A stretch of DNA of 64,000 bases from Acanthosepion pharaonis (GCA_903632075.3 CAHIKZ030001780.1:1218501-1282500); one strand, 5' to 3'. Positions 10,255 through 22,549 are shown, counted from the first letter of the stretch. Made by a program: numbers and translations. The notes: generated from the sequence alone by a model not told the origin.

Positions 10255-10566
10255 AATAAAGTAAGGGCTAAATCAGATCTTACAAGTGAAATGGGGGGTG
10301 GCAATCAGAGGTTACAAGTGGGGAGATAAATCTGAGGTTAAAAGCGGACTAAGTCAAATGTTATAATTGGGGTGTCAAATCAGACGTCGACAGGTTGAGC
10401 TAAACCAGATGCTACAAGTGGGGCGTAAATCAGATGTTACAAATGAGTGAATTAAAAAGCGCAGGAGTAAATCAAGTACTACAAGCGACGGGGTACTACA
10501 AGCGACGGGGTACTACAAGCGACGGGGTACTACAAGCGACGGGGTACTACAAGCGACGGGGTACTA
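10255..10566. repeat. Minisatellite: degenerate ~30-bp units passing into perfect 17-bp units
   Basis: The left part carries six to seven diverged copies of a theme like aatcagatgttacaagtgggg. From about 10,474 to 10,566 the array becomes a near-perfect 17-bp repeat (tactacaagcgacgggg), about five copies. The shared ctacaag core suggests that the short unit arose from the longer one. Confidence 0.9.
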
Positions 10567-11337
10567 AATCGCAAGTTAAGTCTTCAAGTTTTTCTCTGAT
10601 TTTATATTTTTATCTGATCCTTACATAAACTAATGATTTTTACATCCTATCCATATATTTTTTATATATCCATTTTTTTTAAGTACACAACTTTGCGAGA
10701 GATTTATTTACGCATATAAAACTTTCCGCATAAAACAAAAAAAAGTTTTAGAAGCTAATGTTTCAAGGAAAAATGATGATAATGAAGTTTTTTGGTTTAT
10801 TTTGAAAATTAATAGTAGAGATGATTTTACACGGCATATTGTCGTCATCATAATCAATTTAGGGAAGAAGACCAAATGAATTTTCTATGGAGTTCCCAAT
10901 TTCAGTCAAAAGCCCCGCCCCCGACATAATGCCATGGACACAGAGGCACGGCAATAAATCCACACGACTAAACCAAAAATTCACAATTGCAGAAGGTTTA
11001 ATTCTAAAAACACATCAACACTAATGTAAATGATCGTCTGTCAAGAAAACCCTATGAAACTTTTATTTATTTTGCTACACACCTAAAATAGTGTACCAAT
11101 ACGTTTCAGATGGCAGGGGTCTGAGGCGGGGGTACCTGATGTGATGCCAGGTGTTTGTGATTAGGTCAATCAGATACACTACCATAGCGAGAGTAAAAAA
11201 AAAAAAGAACTGAAAGACGGGTACGGTTTTTTTCTTTGTCTATTTTTTTTTTAACTTGAAGACATTGAAGTGTCCGACTAGCTAGAAAGTGTGCTTAAAC
11301 CGATAGTTTGATAGAGATTTTTTTTTAATGTTCTTAA
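10567..11337. other. Unassigned AT-rich sequence
   Basis: No gene recognised. Two GC-rich words, agccccgcccccgacataatg (about 10,909) and gaggcgggggtacctgatgtg (about 11,122), are loosely inverted relative to each other. Confidence 0.35.
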
Positions 11338-11395
11338 CAACAACAACAACAACAATAATAATAATAATAACAATAATAATAATAATAATAATAAT
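11338..11395. repeat. (AAC)n/(AAT)n array
   Basis: Trinucleotide run, AAC then mostly AAT. Confidence 0.95.
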
Positions 11396-11739
11396 CGTTT
11401 AAAAAAGAAAGCAACACCTTGTTTGTTACATTTCAAACAATTAAATGATTTGTTTGAAAGAAACTGAGCGTAGCCGACTTCAGGTAAAGAACTGGCCTGG
11501 CTTCGTGTAAGCTTCTGATAAACTGGTTGAGTTGAATTGAAAGAATCTTTTAAAAAAAAGAATAAGATATAAAAAGCAATGAATTAATAATTACTTTTCA
11601 AATTGTTCCACTGCTCCAGATAAAGAATCCAAAACTATTATTGTTGCTTATTGTTTACAACAGGCACTTCGCACTAAAACCCCTGCAGAAGGCATGAATC
11701 CATATTCCATATATATCCAGAGGGAAGATTGGGCTCTCG

Positions 11740-11900
11740 TGTCTCGGTTGGCAGGCAATCCAGGAGAAAGCTGAATTCAATCCCTCATAAAAAATAAAAC
11801 AAAGTAAACTCTCCAGCCTTGAGTGGCAACCAGTCTTGGAGAAAGAATTGTGAATTCGAAACCAGCCTGAAGAGGGATCGAAACACAACCAATATTCTTG
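11740..11900 (+). mobile_element. SINE tail fragment
   Basis: ccagccttgagtggcaacca and gaattcgaaaccagcctgaag recur at 50,700-50,790 (gaattcaaaaccagcctgaag). No head is visible. The match is short, so the boundary is uncertain. Confidence 0.5.
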
Positions 11901-14376
11901 CGGGTGTAGTGGTACCCTAATGACTGTCTAATTAGGTTACGAGACTTGTGATAGTGGAGGTTATTCGTTTTTGTTTTTTCTTTCCTTTTAATTCGCAGTA
12001 TTTAAATTTTTAAAAAAAGTTGCAATCCAAAAAAATGCAATTAGGTGCCATTTTTTTAATTTAAATTTTATTTTAAAATTTATTATTTTAAATACCTTGC
12101 TAGTTCAAAGTACTTGGACCCTTTTTTAACATGGCTAAAAAAAATAATGCTGATGAACTTCCCTTTTATTAAAACTACTTGAGTTAAAAAAATATATAAC
12201 CTTTTTGATTTGACTAAATGCATGTTTCTCATCCCTTCTTAGCGTTCACCCACTTATAATTCAAATTATGCATCTGTCTGCTTACAAGTACTTATAAGTT
12301 AATATTAATAATATGCACCAAGTATCAATATTGTCCAATTACTGTTAAAAACAATAGATCGCATTTACAACACAAAAGAATTGAGTTTTTAAGAGCGAAC
12401 AACATCGACGTCATTGCTACACAACTATTTTTTTACACACGAAAAGCGGTGAAAGGACAATAACCAGAAAAATGCATGTCACACTTTCACTTGCAGCTAA
12501 GAAGTCTTTCAATGGGATTTGTTGAGTTTTATTAAAACAAAAAACAGGCGAATCGCAACGTACCGTTTTAAAAAGTAAAGAAGCTAGAAACAAAAACAAA
12601 AGTAGCATTTGGTTGATGTGTCTATATTTCTTTGCTGGTACTTTTTTTACCGTCTCGACACACAAAGAAGGACAACAACTACAAAATCTCCTACTACTAC
12701 ACTACAGTTGTTGGCGCTGATCAGCAGTAAGAGAAACAAAAAAAGTATCAATCATAGGAGAGTGAAAACACCTTCGTTCGGTCAGCAAAACAGTGTCATA
12801 CTATAAATGAACTCTACACCCTGAAAGCTTTCGAACGCTTTTTAAAACCTTCAAATCACGCACAGTAGACACACAAAAAATTAATTACATATTGCTCGAA
12901 AAGGGCACCAAATTCACATCTATATGCATATATGCGGTACGTGTAGGCCAGGCTCAAAAATTTCTTTTTAAAACCAGGCCTTTTTTTAAGAGAATACACA
13001 TGTCATGAGGTAAGAAATAATTTTTCTATAAAAATTAAAAATTCATTTATTTTTTATTATTCATCCGCACGATCACTATGTCATTTCAATGCACGCACAC
13101 ACAAATACACACACACATACACACATATTCGTCATCTTTGCGCATGAAATGTCCATGTCTTTCAATTATTTTCCAATTTTCGCAATGTTGTCAAATTAAT
13201 AATGCCTTTAAAAAAAACTTAGAATTCTCTAAGTAGTATTTGATAGAGAGACTTATAATTGGTTCCATCTATTTTTATATCTTCTGATTTCTACTAGCTG
13301 TAGGTAGACAAAACACAATTACATACATTCGCCCCTACGTAAATTTTGCAGAGGCATTCTTAGAAAAACAAAAAAATCAAACAACAACACTTACTGTCCA
13401 ATAATATGCCCCCACCTTTTCTTTTATGATTATAAAAGATTGCCTCATCTTTTTATTTATTTTTTTTTTTATTTTCGGCTTGAAATAATCATCGCCCGAT
13501 TCGTATGTGCAAAATAAGAGATGTTTTAAAAACCTCTTTTTAGTGTAGAGACAACACAACAGAAAACATGTCTAAAATCTAAATTAGACATTTTCGCCGA
13601 AGATATATTTTCTTTTCATTCGGATATTAGTAATAGAATCACTTTATCGAGAAAAACAAAACCAAAAAGCCATAAACGTTCAGTTAATATTAATAATAAT
13701 AGCAATTCTGTTTTCTTTTCTTTCCTTTCCTGTAGATTTCCAGCGAAAAATGCATTCCATTTCTCTCCTCGTCTTCTTACTGCTCCACGCAGCAACTCAA
13801 TAGAAAGCACTTCTTAAATTCTTCCTTATGTCGCCTCTTGCGGGAGATACGTAATTTGTCGGAGCAGTATCTTAGTTAAAATCAAAAATGTCATTTGTGA
13901 TTTGATTTTTTATCCACACACCTTTTCTTGTCTACTGTGTAGGGTTTTCCCGTTTTGATTTTAAAACTCAACAATTTTTTCCGTGAATAACAACAATGAA
14001 TATTACTCAACTGGCAAATTCAAGCAAGCAAGAGAAGTCCGCTTCAAAGGTCTACACATATCGAACCCTTCCAGTGAAGAAACAAACATTATTATTATAT
14101 GATTCATATTGAATATTATTGATTGTTTTTTTGTGTGTGTGTTCTCTTACTTCAACAAATCTATCATCCCAACAACATTGTTTCTCTCAATGTCATTTAT
14201 TTGTGGAGACATCATCAACAAAATAGCATCTTTACACAGTGGATAAAAAAAATAAACTTTCTAAGATCACTATTATTTTTATTTTCACTATTGCACTTCG
14301 CTCGCTACGAATCAGGCGGAATAATAAAAATAATATACCTTGGGATGGGTGGGGGTTTTCATCATGATGATGGATA

Positions 14377-14379
<3 letters not shown>
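11901..14379. other. Long repeat-poor AT-rich stretch
   Basis: No recognised repeats and no frame with a known domain. A minus-strand frame at 12,417-12,665 contains a leucine-rich stretch preceded by a methionine (MLLLFLFLASLLFKTVRC) that looks like a signal peptide, but nothing recognisable follows it. Poly-A/T runs and a CA-rich patch (about 13,094-13,128) are present. It may be intronic or intergenic. Confidence 0.4.

Positions 14380-14435
<56 letters not shown>
14380..14435. repeat. (TA)n array
   Basis: About 28 TA units. Tyrosine/isoleucine frames through it on both strands are artefacts. Confidence 0.97.
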
Positions 14436-14438
<3 letters not shown>

Positions 14439-14789
14439 CCCAGTGTCATTTTGTTGGCGTGTTAAACTCCCACTCAATAATAATATTAAAATAATTGTAC
14501 TTTTTAGTGACTATCTTTCATTGGGGATCAAGTGCCTTAGCACGATTTCAAAATTCTTCACAGGACTCTCCGCTGTATTAGTTTGTTTTTTGTTTTTTTG
14601 TTTGTTTGTTTTTGTTTTTGTCTTTGCATGCTTCGCTTCTGGTGGTCATCGCTGGCGATTGAGTGACAAGTCTACGCAAACAATCACCAACGCATAAAAA
14701 GTTAATTCATATCAACTTTTATGCCAGTAGCAATAGGAAACATTTAAAAATTAATGGAGACTAAGTAACAGCAAGTCTCCCCAATCACA

Positions 14790-14792
<3 letters not shown>
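14436..14792. other. Unassigned sequence
   Basis: A T/G-rich run (ttgtttttttgtttgtttg) lies at about 14,585-14,625. Nothing else seen. Confidence 0.35.

Positions 14793-14843
<51 letters not shown>
14793..14843. repeat. (TCA)n array
   Basis: About 17 uninterrupted TCA units. Confidence 0.97.
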
Positions 14844-15182
14844 TTCCACCTTATTGTCAAATGTCAATCAATATCCTTACGATTTTCGGATTTTTTTTCT
14901 ATTTGCGTGTCCCATGTGTAATCTGAATTTTTTTTATCCCCCATTTCTCCCTCCCACCCTGAATAAGGTTTGTGGGTGAACAATGAACATTCATACATTT
15001 ATTGTTTTTCTTGCATAATTTTTCTCACTTTGTTTTTTTTTAAATAAAAATTCTATTTGCTATGTTTCCATGGGCGGTACACATCATTTCTTATCGGTTT
15101 TGTCCGCATCTTTTGAATAATGCAAATGTTTTTGTTCACTTACTTATCTAATTCACGTACAGGTGTTTCGCTCTATTCATTC

Positions 15183-15242
<60 letters not shown>
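15183..15242. repeat. (CTAT)n array
   Basis: About 15 perfect tetranucleotide units, followed to about 15,500 by diverged relatives (ctcagtctgttcat, ctctctatctatcta), which suggests an older, larger array. Confidence 0.95.
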
Positions 15243-16775
15243 CAGTCTGTTCATTCATATCAGTTTGTTCACATTATCTATGTATTTTTTTCATTATCTC
15301 TACTGTATTCTCTATCTATCTCAGTCTGTTCATCTATCGTAATCTATTCATTATCTAAGTCGAATCATTGTCTCTCTCTCTTTCTCTCTATCTATCTATC
15401 TTCCCATCTGCGTGTTTATTTCTTCATTTTTATACTCCTATCCACTCCACAGCTACTCGATTTTGTTGTCCAACGAATAGATCTCTTTCTCTCTCTCTCT
15501 TTCTCCCCCCCCCATGTCTGTCCTTCTACCGGTCACTTGTCATTCTTGTCTGTTTCACCATTCTCCACTGAAATGATTGTTTTTCATCAACATATTTTAT
15601 TGCACATATTCTCTCCTTATTAACCACATCTATCGATAATTTAGTTATTTATTAGTAATAGTTGATAATAAAAGAAAACTGCGAAAAGAAAAAGCTGCCT
15701 AGGTCAAGCGACCATAAATCCCATTCACACGTGTTTAAAAAAAACGGAATTCATTTTCATTTCACAATCTATTTTATTTTTTTTTTTTTGCTGGACAAAA
15801 TATTTTTTCCTTTATTTGTTAAGCATTTTTCTGCTTTTCTCTTTCATTCATTTTACCATGCCCTCCACACACTTCTTAAATGTCTTCTTTTTCACACCCG
15901 CCTAAAAATCTGTCATTCATTTACATCCGTTTTTCTTCTTTTGTTTTCTTCGTCTTTTCTTCGCTCGTTAGAAGAATTCGTAGCACTGCAAAGGAAGTTC
16001 ATCTTCATTTGGAGCATTCTGCAGAATGGAGAAAGAGGTTTAAAAAGAAAATAAAAATTGAACATCCAGCCCACTTTGAGAGAGAGAAAAAAAGCTTCAG
16101 TACATTTTTTTAGGATATAATCATCACGTGATCAAACACATTATTAAATGCTGCATTTATCAAATGAGCAAATAAGATTACGCGCTCAAAGTGTATTTTA
16201 CCGTGTTTTCTGTTTAAAAAAAAAACTTTAACATGCTGTCTTTTTTACGACCCCCAAGAAGGCCTTTTCAGATAAACAGTAATGTCTTTGTGTTGCGAAA
16301 TGAACATTAAAAAACACATTTAAAAAAAACAAACTCCGAGCTCAACCAACTCAAACACAATTTAAAAATATAAAAAAAGTTTAAGGTTATTTTTTTTAAC
16401 ATGTAATAAATTTTTTGACGTTCTTATTGACATAAAATTTTTTGAATATTTCTATAAAAAAAAAAAAAAAAAATCCTCCTTTTTACTTTTTTTTTTTTTT
16501 GAAGCGAAAAAAATCGATATATTTTTAGTCAGGTCATTATTATTTGATATGAGACGAATGAGTGATGTCATCTCAGATTTCTTGCTGCTCTTTCGTTCGT
16601 TGGAGACCTTTTTCTATTTTATAATTTTATTCATTTTTGATTTTCATTGGAGTAATAATCTTTAAATTTCAATTCTTTACTTTCAATTCCGAGATGGGGT
16701 TCCTTCTTCATACCAATGTTTTATTTACGATTTAATTTCTTTAAGGAAACAAAAGAAGGCAAACCTTGGATCATG
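15243..16775. other. Pyrimidine-rich then AT-rich unique sequence
   Basis: The first 300 bp are decayed CTAT/CT repeat. The rest is unique with several poly-A/T runs (about 16,457-16,500). Frames of up to 167 codons at 15,120-15,623 and 130 codons at 15,662-16,054 are dominated by Ser/Leu/Phe and lack motifs, so I reject them as genes. Confidence 0.4.
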
Positions 16776-16828
<53 letters not shown>

Positions 16829-16850
16829 ATCTATCTATGTCTATCTCTCT
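16776..16850. repeat. (TGTC)n then (CT)n/(CTAT)n
   Basis: About nine TGTC units followed by CT and CTAT units. Confidence 0.95.
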
Positions 16851-17044
16851 CACTCTGCATACGTTTCGTTTGGTCTATCAAATTTTAGATACCTTGTTAA
16901 ATGCTGCGTTACTTCTGTTAAGAAATTTGGACCGAAATAAGCATTTCAACTTTTAAATTTAAGATCTGACCTAAATTGATTGTTTTTACGGATTATCAAC
17001 CTTTTTTTGCAGGTTATTTAAAGTCAAAAAATATTTTGAGATTG

Positions 17045-17270
17045 TAAGAATTTTTTTGAGATAATAATGATTAGCCTACTAATTAACACACAGCTGGAGG
17101 AAAAAGAAAGGGATTTACCATTCCCAAGGATATTTGAGCATAAGTCAATATAATAAACCCGACTGGAATTGGAACTTGGCTCTCCAATTTCGAATTCCGA
17201 GCCGTTATCCATTACACCACCCACACACCCAGGCTTACAGCACCTGGTATTCTTAAGTGGTCACCCATAA
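17045..17270 (-). mobile_element. SINE-5S, 5'-truncated within the 5S head
   Basis: The minus strand carries the last ~50 bp of the 5S head (gggtgaccacttaagaatac, caggtgctgtaagcc), then the tRNA-like module (gtgtaatggataacggctcg, gttccaattccagtcggg at about 17,157-17,176) and the tail (ccttgggaatggtaaatccc). Confidence 0.8.
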
Positions 17271-17507
17271 AATATGACCTACAATGAAATTAAAACTTTG
17301 ATCTAAAACACAAACAGAAAAAGACATTTTACTGCACTAAAAATGGTACATTTACCTAAAAGAGTTGACTTTAACTTGTATTTTAATTTTTTTATTCTCA
17401 TAAAATATTTGTAAATATATGTGCATACATTTTTATATATAAATACAAACATTTTTCAAATTTTGTCAATAATCTTTTACTAAACTTATATTTAAAGCAT
17501 TTTTCAA

Positions 17508-17510
<3 letters not shown>

Positions 17511-17549
<39 letters not shown>
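17511..17549. repeat. (TA)n array
   Basis: About 20 TA units. A second array lies 145 bp downstream. Confidence 0.97.
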
Positions 17550-17551
<2 letters not shown>

Positions 17552-17691
17552 TGAATTTAGAGTTGTTTTGCTTATGATTTTTACTATAGTGTCTACTATG
17601 TCTCCTTTGTAGATTCCAGTGGCAAATTTTTAATTGAAGCTGAAGACTTTTCATTCTGTATTGGAAAGTTTTATAGGGCCTGTAATAATTG

Positions 17692-17693
<2 letters not shown>

Positions 17694-17773
<80 letters not shown>

Positions 17774-17779
17774 GTGTGT
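17694..17779. repeat. (TA)n(TG)n compound microsatellite
   Basis: TA to 17,729, then TG with one CG interruption. Confidence 0.97.
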
Positions 17780-17974
17780 ATGTAATTGTTCAAAGGCTAA
17801 TTTTTTATCTTTTAAAACTTTTTTGAATAGTTAATAGTCAATATTAAATAGGCTTTTTGCATTTGTTTTATTTAATAAATATGAAATTTATTAGTATTTA
17901 TCTTATTGATCTCTTTATAAGTAATAAGTTGTTTATTTAATAAAGTAAAAATCTAATGAAAAGTTTTGTTTGAT

Positions 17975-18655
17975 GTTTTATGTCCAATGAAGAAAACGAG
18001 AAAATAGGGTTAACTATCAATTGCAAGAAGATAGAGCATATGGTCATCAGCAAGAGAAAAAGCCGAATGATGCAAGTACAAATTGGCGATATAACCATCA
18101 AACAGGTGCAGAAGTTTAAATATGAGGGAATAATTTTAACAGAGGATGAGAAATGCAACACTGAGATCCAAATATCCATTAGACTCTAGTGAAAGAAGCA
18201 TTTGAAAAGCTAAGCATGGTGCAGAAATATGGAAGAATTTCATTAGAAACAAAGAAAAGGTGGACTGGATTGCTATGTGATATCCATCTGATTATATGGC
18301 TGTGAATGTAAGACAATCACCCTATAGATAGGGGGTAAACTGGAGGCAGCAGAAATATGGTTCTACAGGAGGATACTGAGAATTCCATGGACAGAGGAAG
18401 TAAGCAATATGGAAGACCTAATGAAAATGGCAATTGAAAGAACACATACTCAGAATGAAGAAAAATCAGCTGAAGTTCCTTATACCCATAACAAGAAAGG
18501 AAGGCTTGGAAAACTTAACCCTCATGGAGCATATTAAGGGTAAGAGAGATAGAGAAAGGCAGCAAGCCATTTACCTAATGAGCTCATGTAAATAGATGGC
18601 AGAACAGAGGGCATAACTGCAAAAAGATTTACTTTCATTTTGCTATTTGATAACA
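17975..18655 (+). pseudogene. LINE-B reverse transcriptase C-terminal relic
   Basis: The first 69 codons (NEENEKIGLTINCKKIEHMV ... VQKFKYEGIILTED) are the region just downstream of the RT catalytic box, with the NCKKTE and KFKYLG-like words of endonuclease/RT LINEs. Further fragments follow in shifted frames: YGCECKT-like at about 18,297, WFYRRILRIPWTEEVSNME-like at about 18,358-18,410, and the 3' end near TYLMSSCK. Several frameshifts and stops. The upstream RT core and endonuclease are missing (5' truncation). Confidence 0.85.
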
Positions 18656-18965
18656 AAGAGTGAAGACCAAAATGCCAAACACTGTCAAATTCTTTCAGAA
18701 TATTCAAAGCAAGAGCCCGGGCTTCACCATTTTTACCTAAAACTTGATAGACTCATTTGGCAATAATCATTAATACATCAACAGTTGACCAAGAGAAATG
18801 AAATCCATATTGCTTGTCTGAAAGAAGACCTTGCGAGGTGAGATGTTTTCTCAATTCAGACTTGATTAGGGCCTCCAGTAGTTTGCCAAAAAGTGGTAGA
18901 ACGCTAATAGGATGGGAGTTAGAAGGATCAGACAGTTTGCCTCAGTTCTTAAAGACTGGAACTAT
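18656..18965 (-). pseudogene. CR1/jockey-like LINE RT palm fragment
   Basis: The minus strand encodes SDPSNSHPISVL, then LFGKLLEALIKSELRKHL, and later LALNILKEFDSVWHF. These are the RP(I)S(V)LP and FD(S/K)VWH landmarks of the RT fingers/palm in CR1/jockey-type LINEs. It could belong to LINE-A1 or A2, whose upstream parts are otherwise absent here. Internal stop and frameshift near the middle. Confidence 0.8.
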
Positions 18966-18966
18966 A

Positions 18967-18974
<8 letters not shown>

Positions 18975-19028
<54 letters not shown>
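18975..19028. repeat. (TA)n(TG)n microsatellite
   Basis: TA to 19,014, then TG. Confidence 0.97.
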
Positions 19029-19257
19029 AAGACAAAACATAAACTTATCCTCTGAGGGACACTATCAAGGCAAATGTAAGGATTTTATTTTATGACAAGT
19101 ATTTATATACAAGAGCAAAAATGTTATTGTTTTTCAAAGTTTTTAGGTATAGGAGTGCTCATGAATATTCATCAGGTTAAGAGAAAAGTCAGGCAAGTTT
19201 ATGGTGGACATGAGGTGATATAATTTAATGTATAATAAATCAAAGTGAGTAGATGAT

Positions 19258-19262
<5 letters not shown>

Positions 19263-19313
<51 letters not shown>
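19263..19313. repeat. (TA)n array
   Basis: About 25 TA units, directly abutting the SINE-T copy on its right. Confidence 0.97.
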
Positions 19314-19316
<3 letters not shown>

Positions 19317-19319
19317 CAG

Positions 19320-19540
19320 AATGGAGTAATGGATAGCAGTTTGTATGGCAGAATTGAAGAGCTGAGTTTGAATTCCAGTCAAATTCATTACATTTATTAC
19401 ATGCAAATAACCTTGGGAAAGGTATGAATACATCTCTTATCCCAAAGGTATGGGTAAATAGCATGGCAGACTAGGTCCTATAGCCTTGGATGGCAATAAT
19501 AGTAGTCTGGCTGAGTTGCTGTACTCTCATGCATCAAAAA
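19320..19540 (+). mobile_element. SINE-T (tRNA-like head, no 5S)
   Basis: A-box-like ggagtaatggatagcagt and B-box-like gtttgaattccagtc, then ccttgggaaaggtatgaat and a long tail (tagcatggcagactaggtcc, agccttggatggcaat). The same tail occurs reversed at 47,955-48,200. The head matches the tRNA module of SINE-5S. Confidence 0.8.
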
Positions 19541-19547
19541 CAACAAG

Positions 19548-19548
<1 letters not shown>

Positions 19549-19592
<44 letters not shown>

Positions 19593-19594
19593 GT
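19549..19594. repeat. (TA)n(TG)n microsatellite
   Basis: TA then TG, just after the SINE-T tail. Confidence 0.95.
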
Positions 19595-19804
19595 GATGGG
19601 TTGGTCTCATGTTTTGAGAGGGTTTCTCACCTCTGTTATAGGAATTCTGATAAGTATTGATGTCAAATATATTTTTCTGATACATTTTGACATAATTTTC
19701 TTACACATAAATTGAAGAACTGGGACGGATTCTACACTGTCTGTTAAAAAAAACACTTTTCTTTTCACTTGTTTTTCTTTCATTCTGCAACATTCTGATA
19801 AATC

Positions 19805-20000
19805 ATGAACATCACATGTCAACTCCCAAGTGGATGTTTCCCCAGTCACTACAGTCTTAACCTGTGCAAGTCTGAAGTTAACCATTATCTTTCCTTCTTA
19901 TCCATATAAACTACCCCTTAATTTAACCCTCTACCTTGAGTGGCCCCCAGGCCTTGTACAAAGCAAACCTCACTGTAAAATAAATAAAAAAAAATCAAAC
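19805..20000 (+). mobile_element. LINE-A2 3' end
   Basis: ccccagtcactacagtctta, ttatccatataaactacccc and ccaggccttgtacaaagcaa, with coding remnant NLTLYLEWPPGLVQ near the stop. This is the most 3' part of the family. Confidence 0.8.
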
Positions 20001-20199
20001 AAAGAATTTGACAGACCAATGTGCCTGAAGAATTAAAAGATTCCAAAAGATAAAATGGAAAAACCAACAAAGCTTTTGTCACAACCTCTTCATATGATAC
20101 TAAACCAGCTAATGCCATCACTGACTTGAACATTTCTATTAAGGCTACCTCCATATCATTCTCATTATGCAGGATAACAACATCAAAATTTTTTTTTCT

Positions 20200-20700
20200 A
20201 TTTATTAAGCATCACCCAATATCAAGAGCCACTTAAGGTAGCTGGTTACTGCATGAGGTGAGTGATATCAATGAAGTATCAGGAAGTATACCAGGAAGTA
20301 AAACAAAGTGAGGATTATGAGGATAAGAGGGACAAATAACAATTGAGCCTTGACTTGAAGAGTTTCAGATTGTAGTTTCCAGAGAAAGCACCCACAAAGT
20401 AGCAGTTCTTGGAAAAAAGCTGTCTGATTGGAACTTACTTCTTAAAATTGGAACATGAAGGAAAATGTGAGGGATTCGACTTTGTGGTTTGACCTGATGA
20501 GACTAAAAAGTGGATCTTATCTGGACATTGACCAAGGAAGTAGCAATAAGCTTTCAACTTTGCATCTGTGGGGAAAGAGTCTGTATAGTGGAAAATAAGT
20601 TATCTGCTACAAAACAGATTAAAGGATTTTGAACTCAATCAAGGCTAGAAAGTGAAGATTGAGCAACTCCAGCTTGGACATGGCAGCAATGCTCCATTTT
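20200..20700 (-). mobile_element. LINE-A2 3' fragment
   Basis: Antisense: gccacttaaggtagctggtt, gcagttcttggaaaaaagct, tttgaactcaatcaaggcta. First of three same-orientation copies in 2.1 kb. Confidence 0.75.
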
Positions 20701-20712
20701 TTTTATTTTTTA

Positions 20713-21275
20713 CAGTAAGGTTCACCCTGTAAAGGCTCAAGGACCACTCAAAGTAGCAGGTTACATTAATGAGTAATTTATATGGATAAGTGGGGAAGAG
20801 GTTAAGATTGTAGTAATTGGGGAAACATCCTCCATGGAGTCTGTCCCACAGGGCAGTAGTTCACGGGAAGAAGCTGTTTGAATGGAACTTACTTCTTGGA
20901 ATACGGAGGGAATATGGGTGGGGTTTGCTAAGTAGTAAGTAGCATGGAAGGTCCTAGCCATAATTATGACTGTAGAATTTGACCAGCAAAAGTTCTTTAA
21001 TTTGCTCAAAACTTTTAGTGGGAAGGAAAGTTTAATGTATCTTGTAAAGATAAAGCTCATGGCAATGAAATGATAGAATGAGACAATCCTTTTTCCTGCA
21101 CCTGTAGCAATGGATTGACTATACAGGTTACATTTAAGATCTGAAGTGAAGTTGAGTCACAATAGATGTTCAAAGTAGAAGGCCCATTGAGAGGAGTGGG
21201 GGACACTGTTGTGATTGGAGAGAACTGAGGAATTGATTGTCGATGAGGAAAGTGACAAGACATTTTTCCCCCCAA
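20713..21275 (-). mobile_element. LINE-A2 3' fragment
   Basis: Antisense: acagtaaggttcaccctgta, ggggaaacatcctccatgga, tcacgggaagaagctgtttg. The interior is shortened relative to 38,690-39,475: it passes to the caatggattgac part with a deletion. Confidence 0.8.
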
Positions 21276-21647
21276 GTTATCAAGCTTGAAAAATTATAAG
21301 CATAATCTTGTTCTGCAAGATATGTCACATGATGTTGGCACATGATCTGGTTGGGTCATATAACAAGAAATGAAAATTATACTTCTGTTTTACAATTCAT
21401 TGGACTGTCCCAAGTTCAACCAGACAAAGGAACATTGCAGAAGAGATAAAAGTCTTCACGTTCATGTCTCACTGACCCCACAGATAACAGATACTTCTAG
21501 TCACTGTCCCTTTCCACCAAAACCAGCACCATAAAAAGTATTAGTCTTATTAGCCATAAATGGGTTTCCAACAGAAGAGGAACACCCTCAAGAAATCCTC
21601 AGATGAAAAGATAAAGCTGACATTTAGTCTGTCAAACAAACACACAC

Positions 21648-21651
<4 letters not shown>

Positions 21652-21703
<52 letters not shown>
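21652..21703. repeat. (TA)n array
   Basis: About 26 TA units. Confidence 0.97.
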
Positions 21704-21706
<3 letters not shown>

Positions 21707-21739
21707 CTCCTTTATTTTTCATATTATTTTTTAATGCTA

Positions 21740-22300
21740 TTATTGTTCACCCAATGCAAAGTCCGAGAGCCACTCAAGCTAGAGGTTACTGAATGAGGTG
21801 TTTCTATAGATGTTAGAATTGTAAATGATGAGGATATGTCACATAGATAACAGTTGACTCTGGACTTCAAGAGGTTAAAATTAAAAAAAATAATTCTCTT
21901 GAGAGCAGCAGCTCTTGGAAAGAAGATGTCATAATGGAACTTCCTCCTTACCAGTAGAATACAAAGGGAATGAAGTTGAGCTGACCCTGTGTATGTGACA
22001 TGGCCAATACTATCTGTAAATGTTTGACTTGGTGGAAATAATATAGCTCATCTGAACATTTGAAAGGGAAATAGTGATAGAGTAGCAAGAGACATGCCAC
22101 ATTTTAGGTGGAAAATCATTCACCTACAAGACCACACAAACACTTTTGAACCTTATCAAGGCTGGAAAAAGAGGATTGATCATTTTCAACCCAAATATGG
22201 CAGCAATACTGATCTGACTCTTGCAAATATAGAGAATAGCATAAGGTACTTTCTGGAGTGGTAAGGAACAAGGAGCTGACCATTTTTCCTGTTGTGAGGA
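21740..22300 (-). mobile_element. LINE-A2 3' fragment
   Basis: Antisense: caatgcaaagtccgagagcc, gcagctcttggaaagaagat, accttatcaaggctggaaaa, ctgaccatttttcctg. Third copy in the same-orientation series. Confidence 0.75.
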
Positions 22301-22374
22301 AATATATCGGCAGAAAATATTAACATGTGTCTACATTTCTAAGATGAGGTATTGTAACTATTTACATTATTCAG

Positions 22375-22520
22375 ACTATTTTCCTCATCTTTATTGCCAT
22401 ATTCACAACATTTCAGCTGTTGCATGCTCTGACCTTCTTTCAGTGATATTTCTTAGAATTTTGAACTGAACCCTTTACTTAGTCCAGGGATAGAGTGTCC
22501 TAATTCCACATGCCATGCCT
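22375..22520 (-). mobile_element. SINE-H tail, reverse
   Basis: Minus strand: gggttcagttcaaaattcta, CTGAAAGAAGGTC...CTGAAATGTTGTG, tatggcaataaagatgagg. Confidence 0.7.
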
Positions 22521-22549
22521 TTGGATATCTTAGTTTTAGTTAATTCAAA

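Noticed and set aside
13616..13810. 64-codon minus frame with basic start and leucine-rich stretch
   Set aside because: No recognisable family, no splice or promoter context, and a length expected by chance.
15120..15623. 167-codon open frame
   Set aside because: Built from decayed CTAT/CT repeats (Ser/Leu/Tyr/Ile-rich), with no domain or coding signature.
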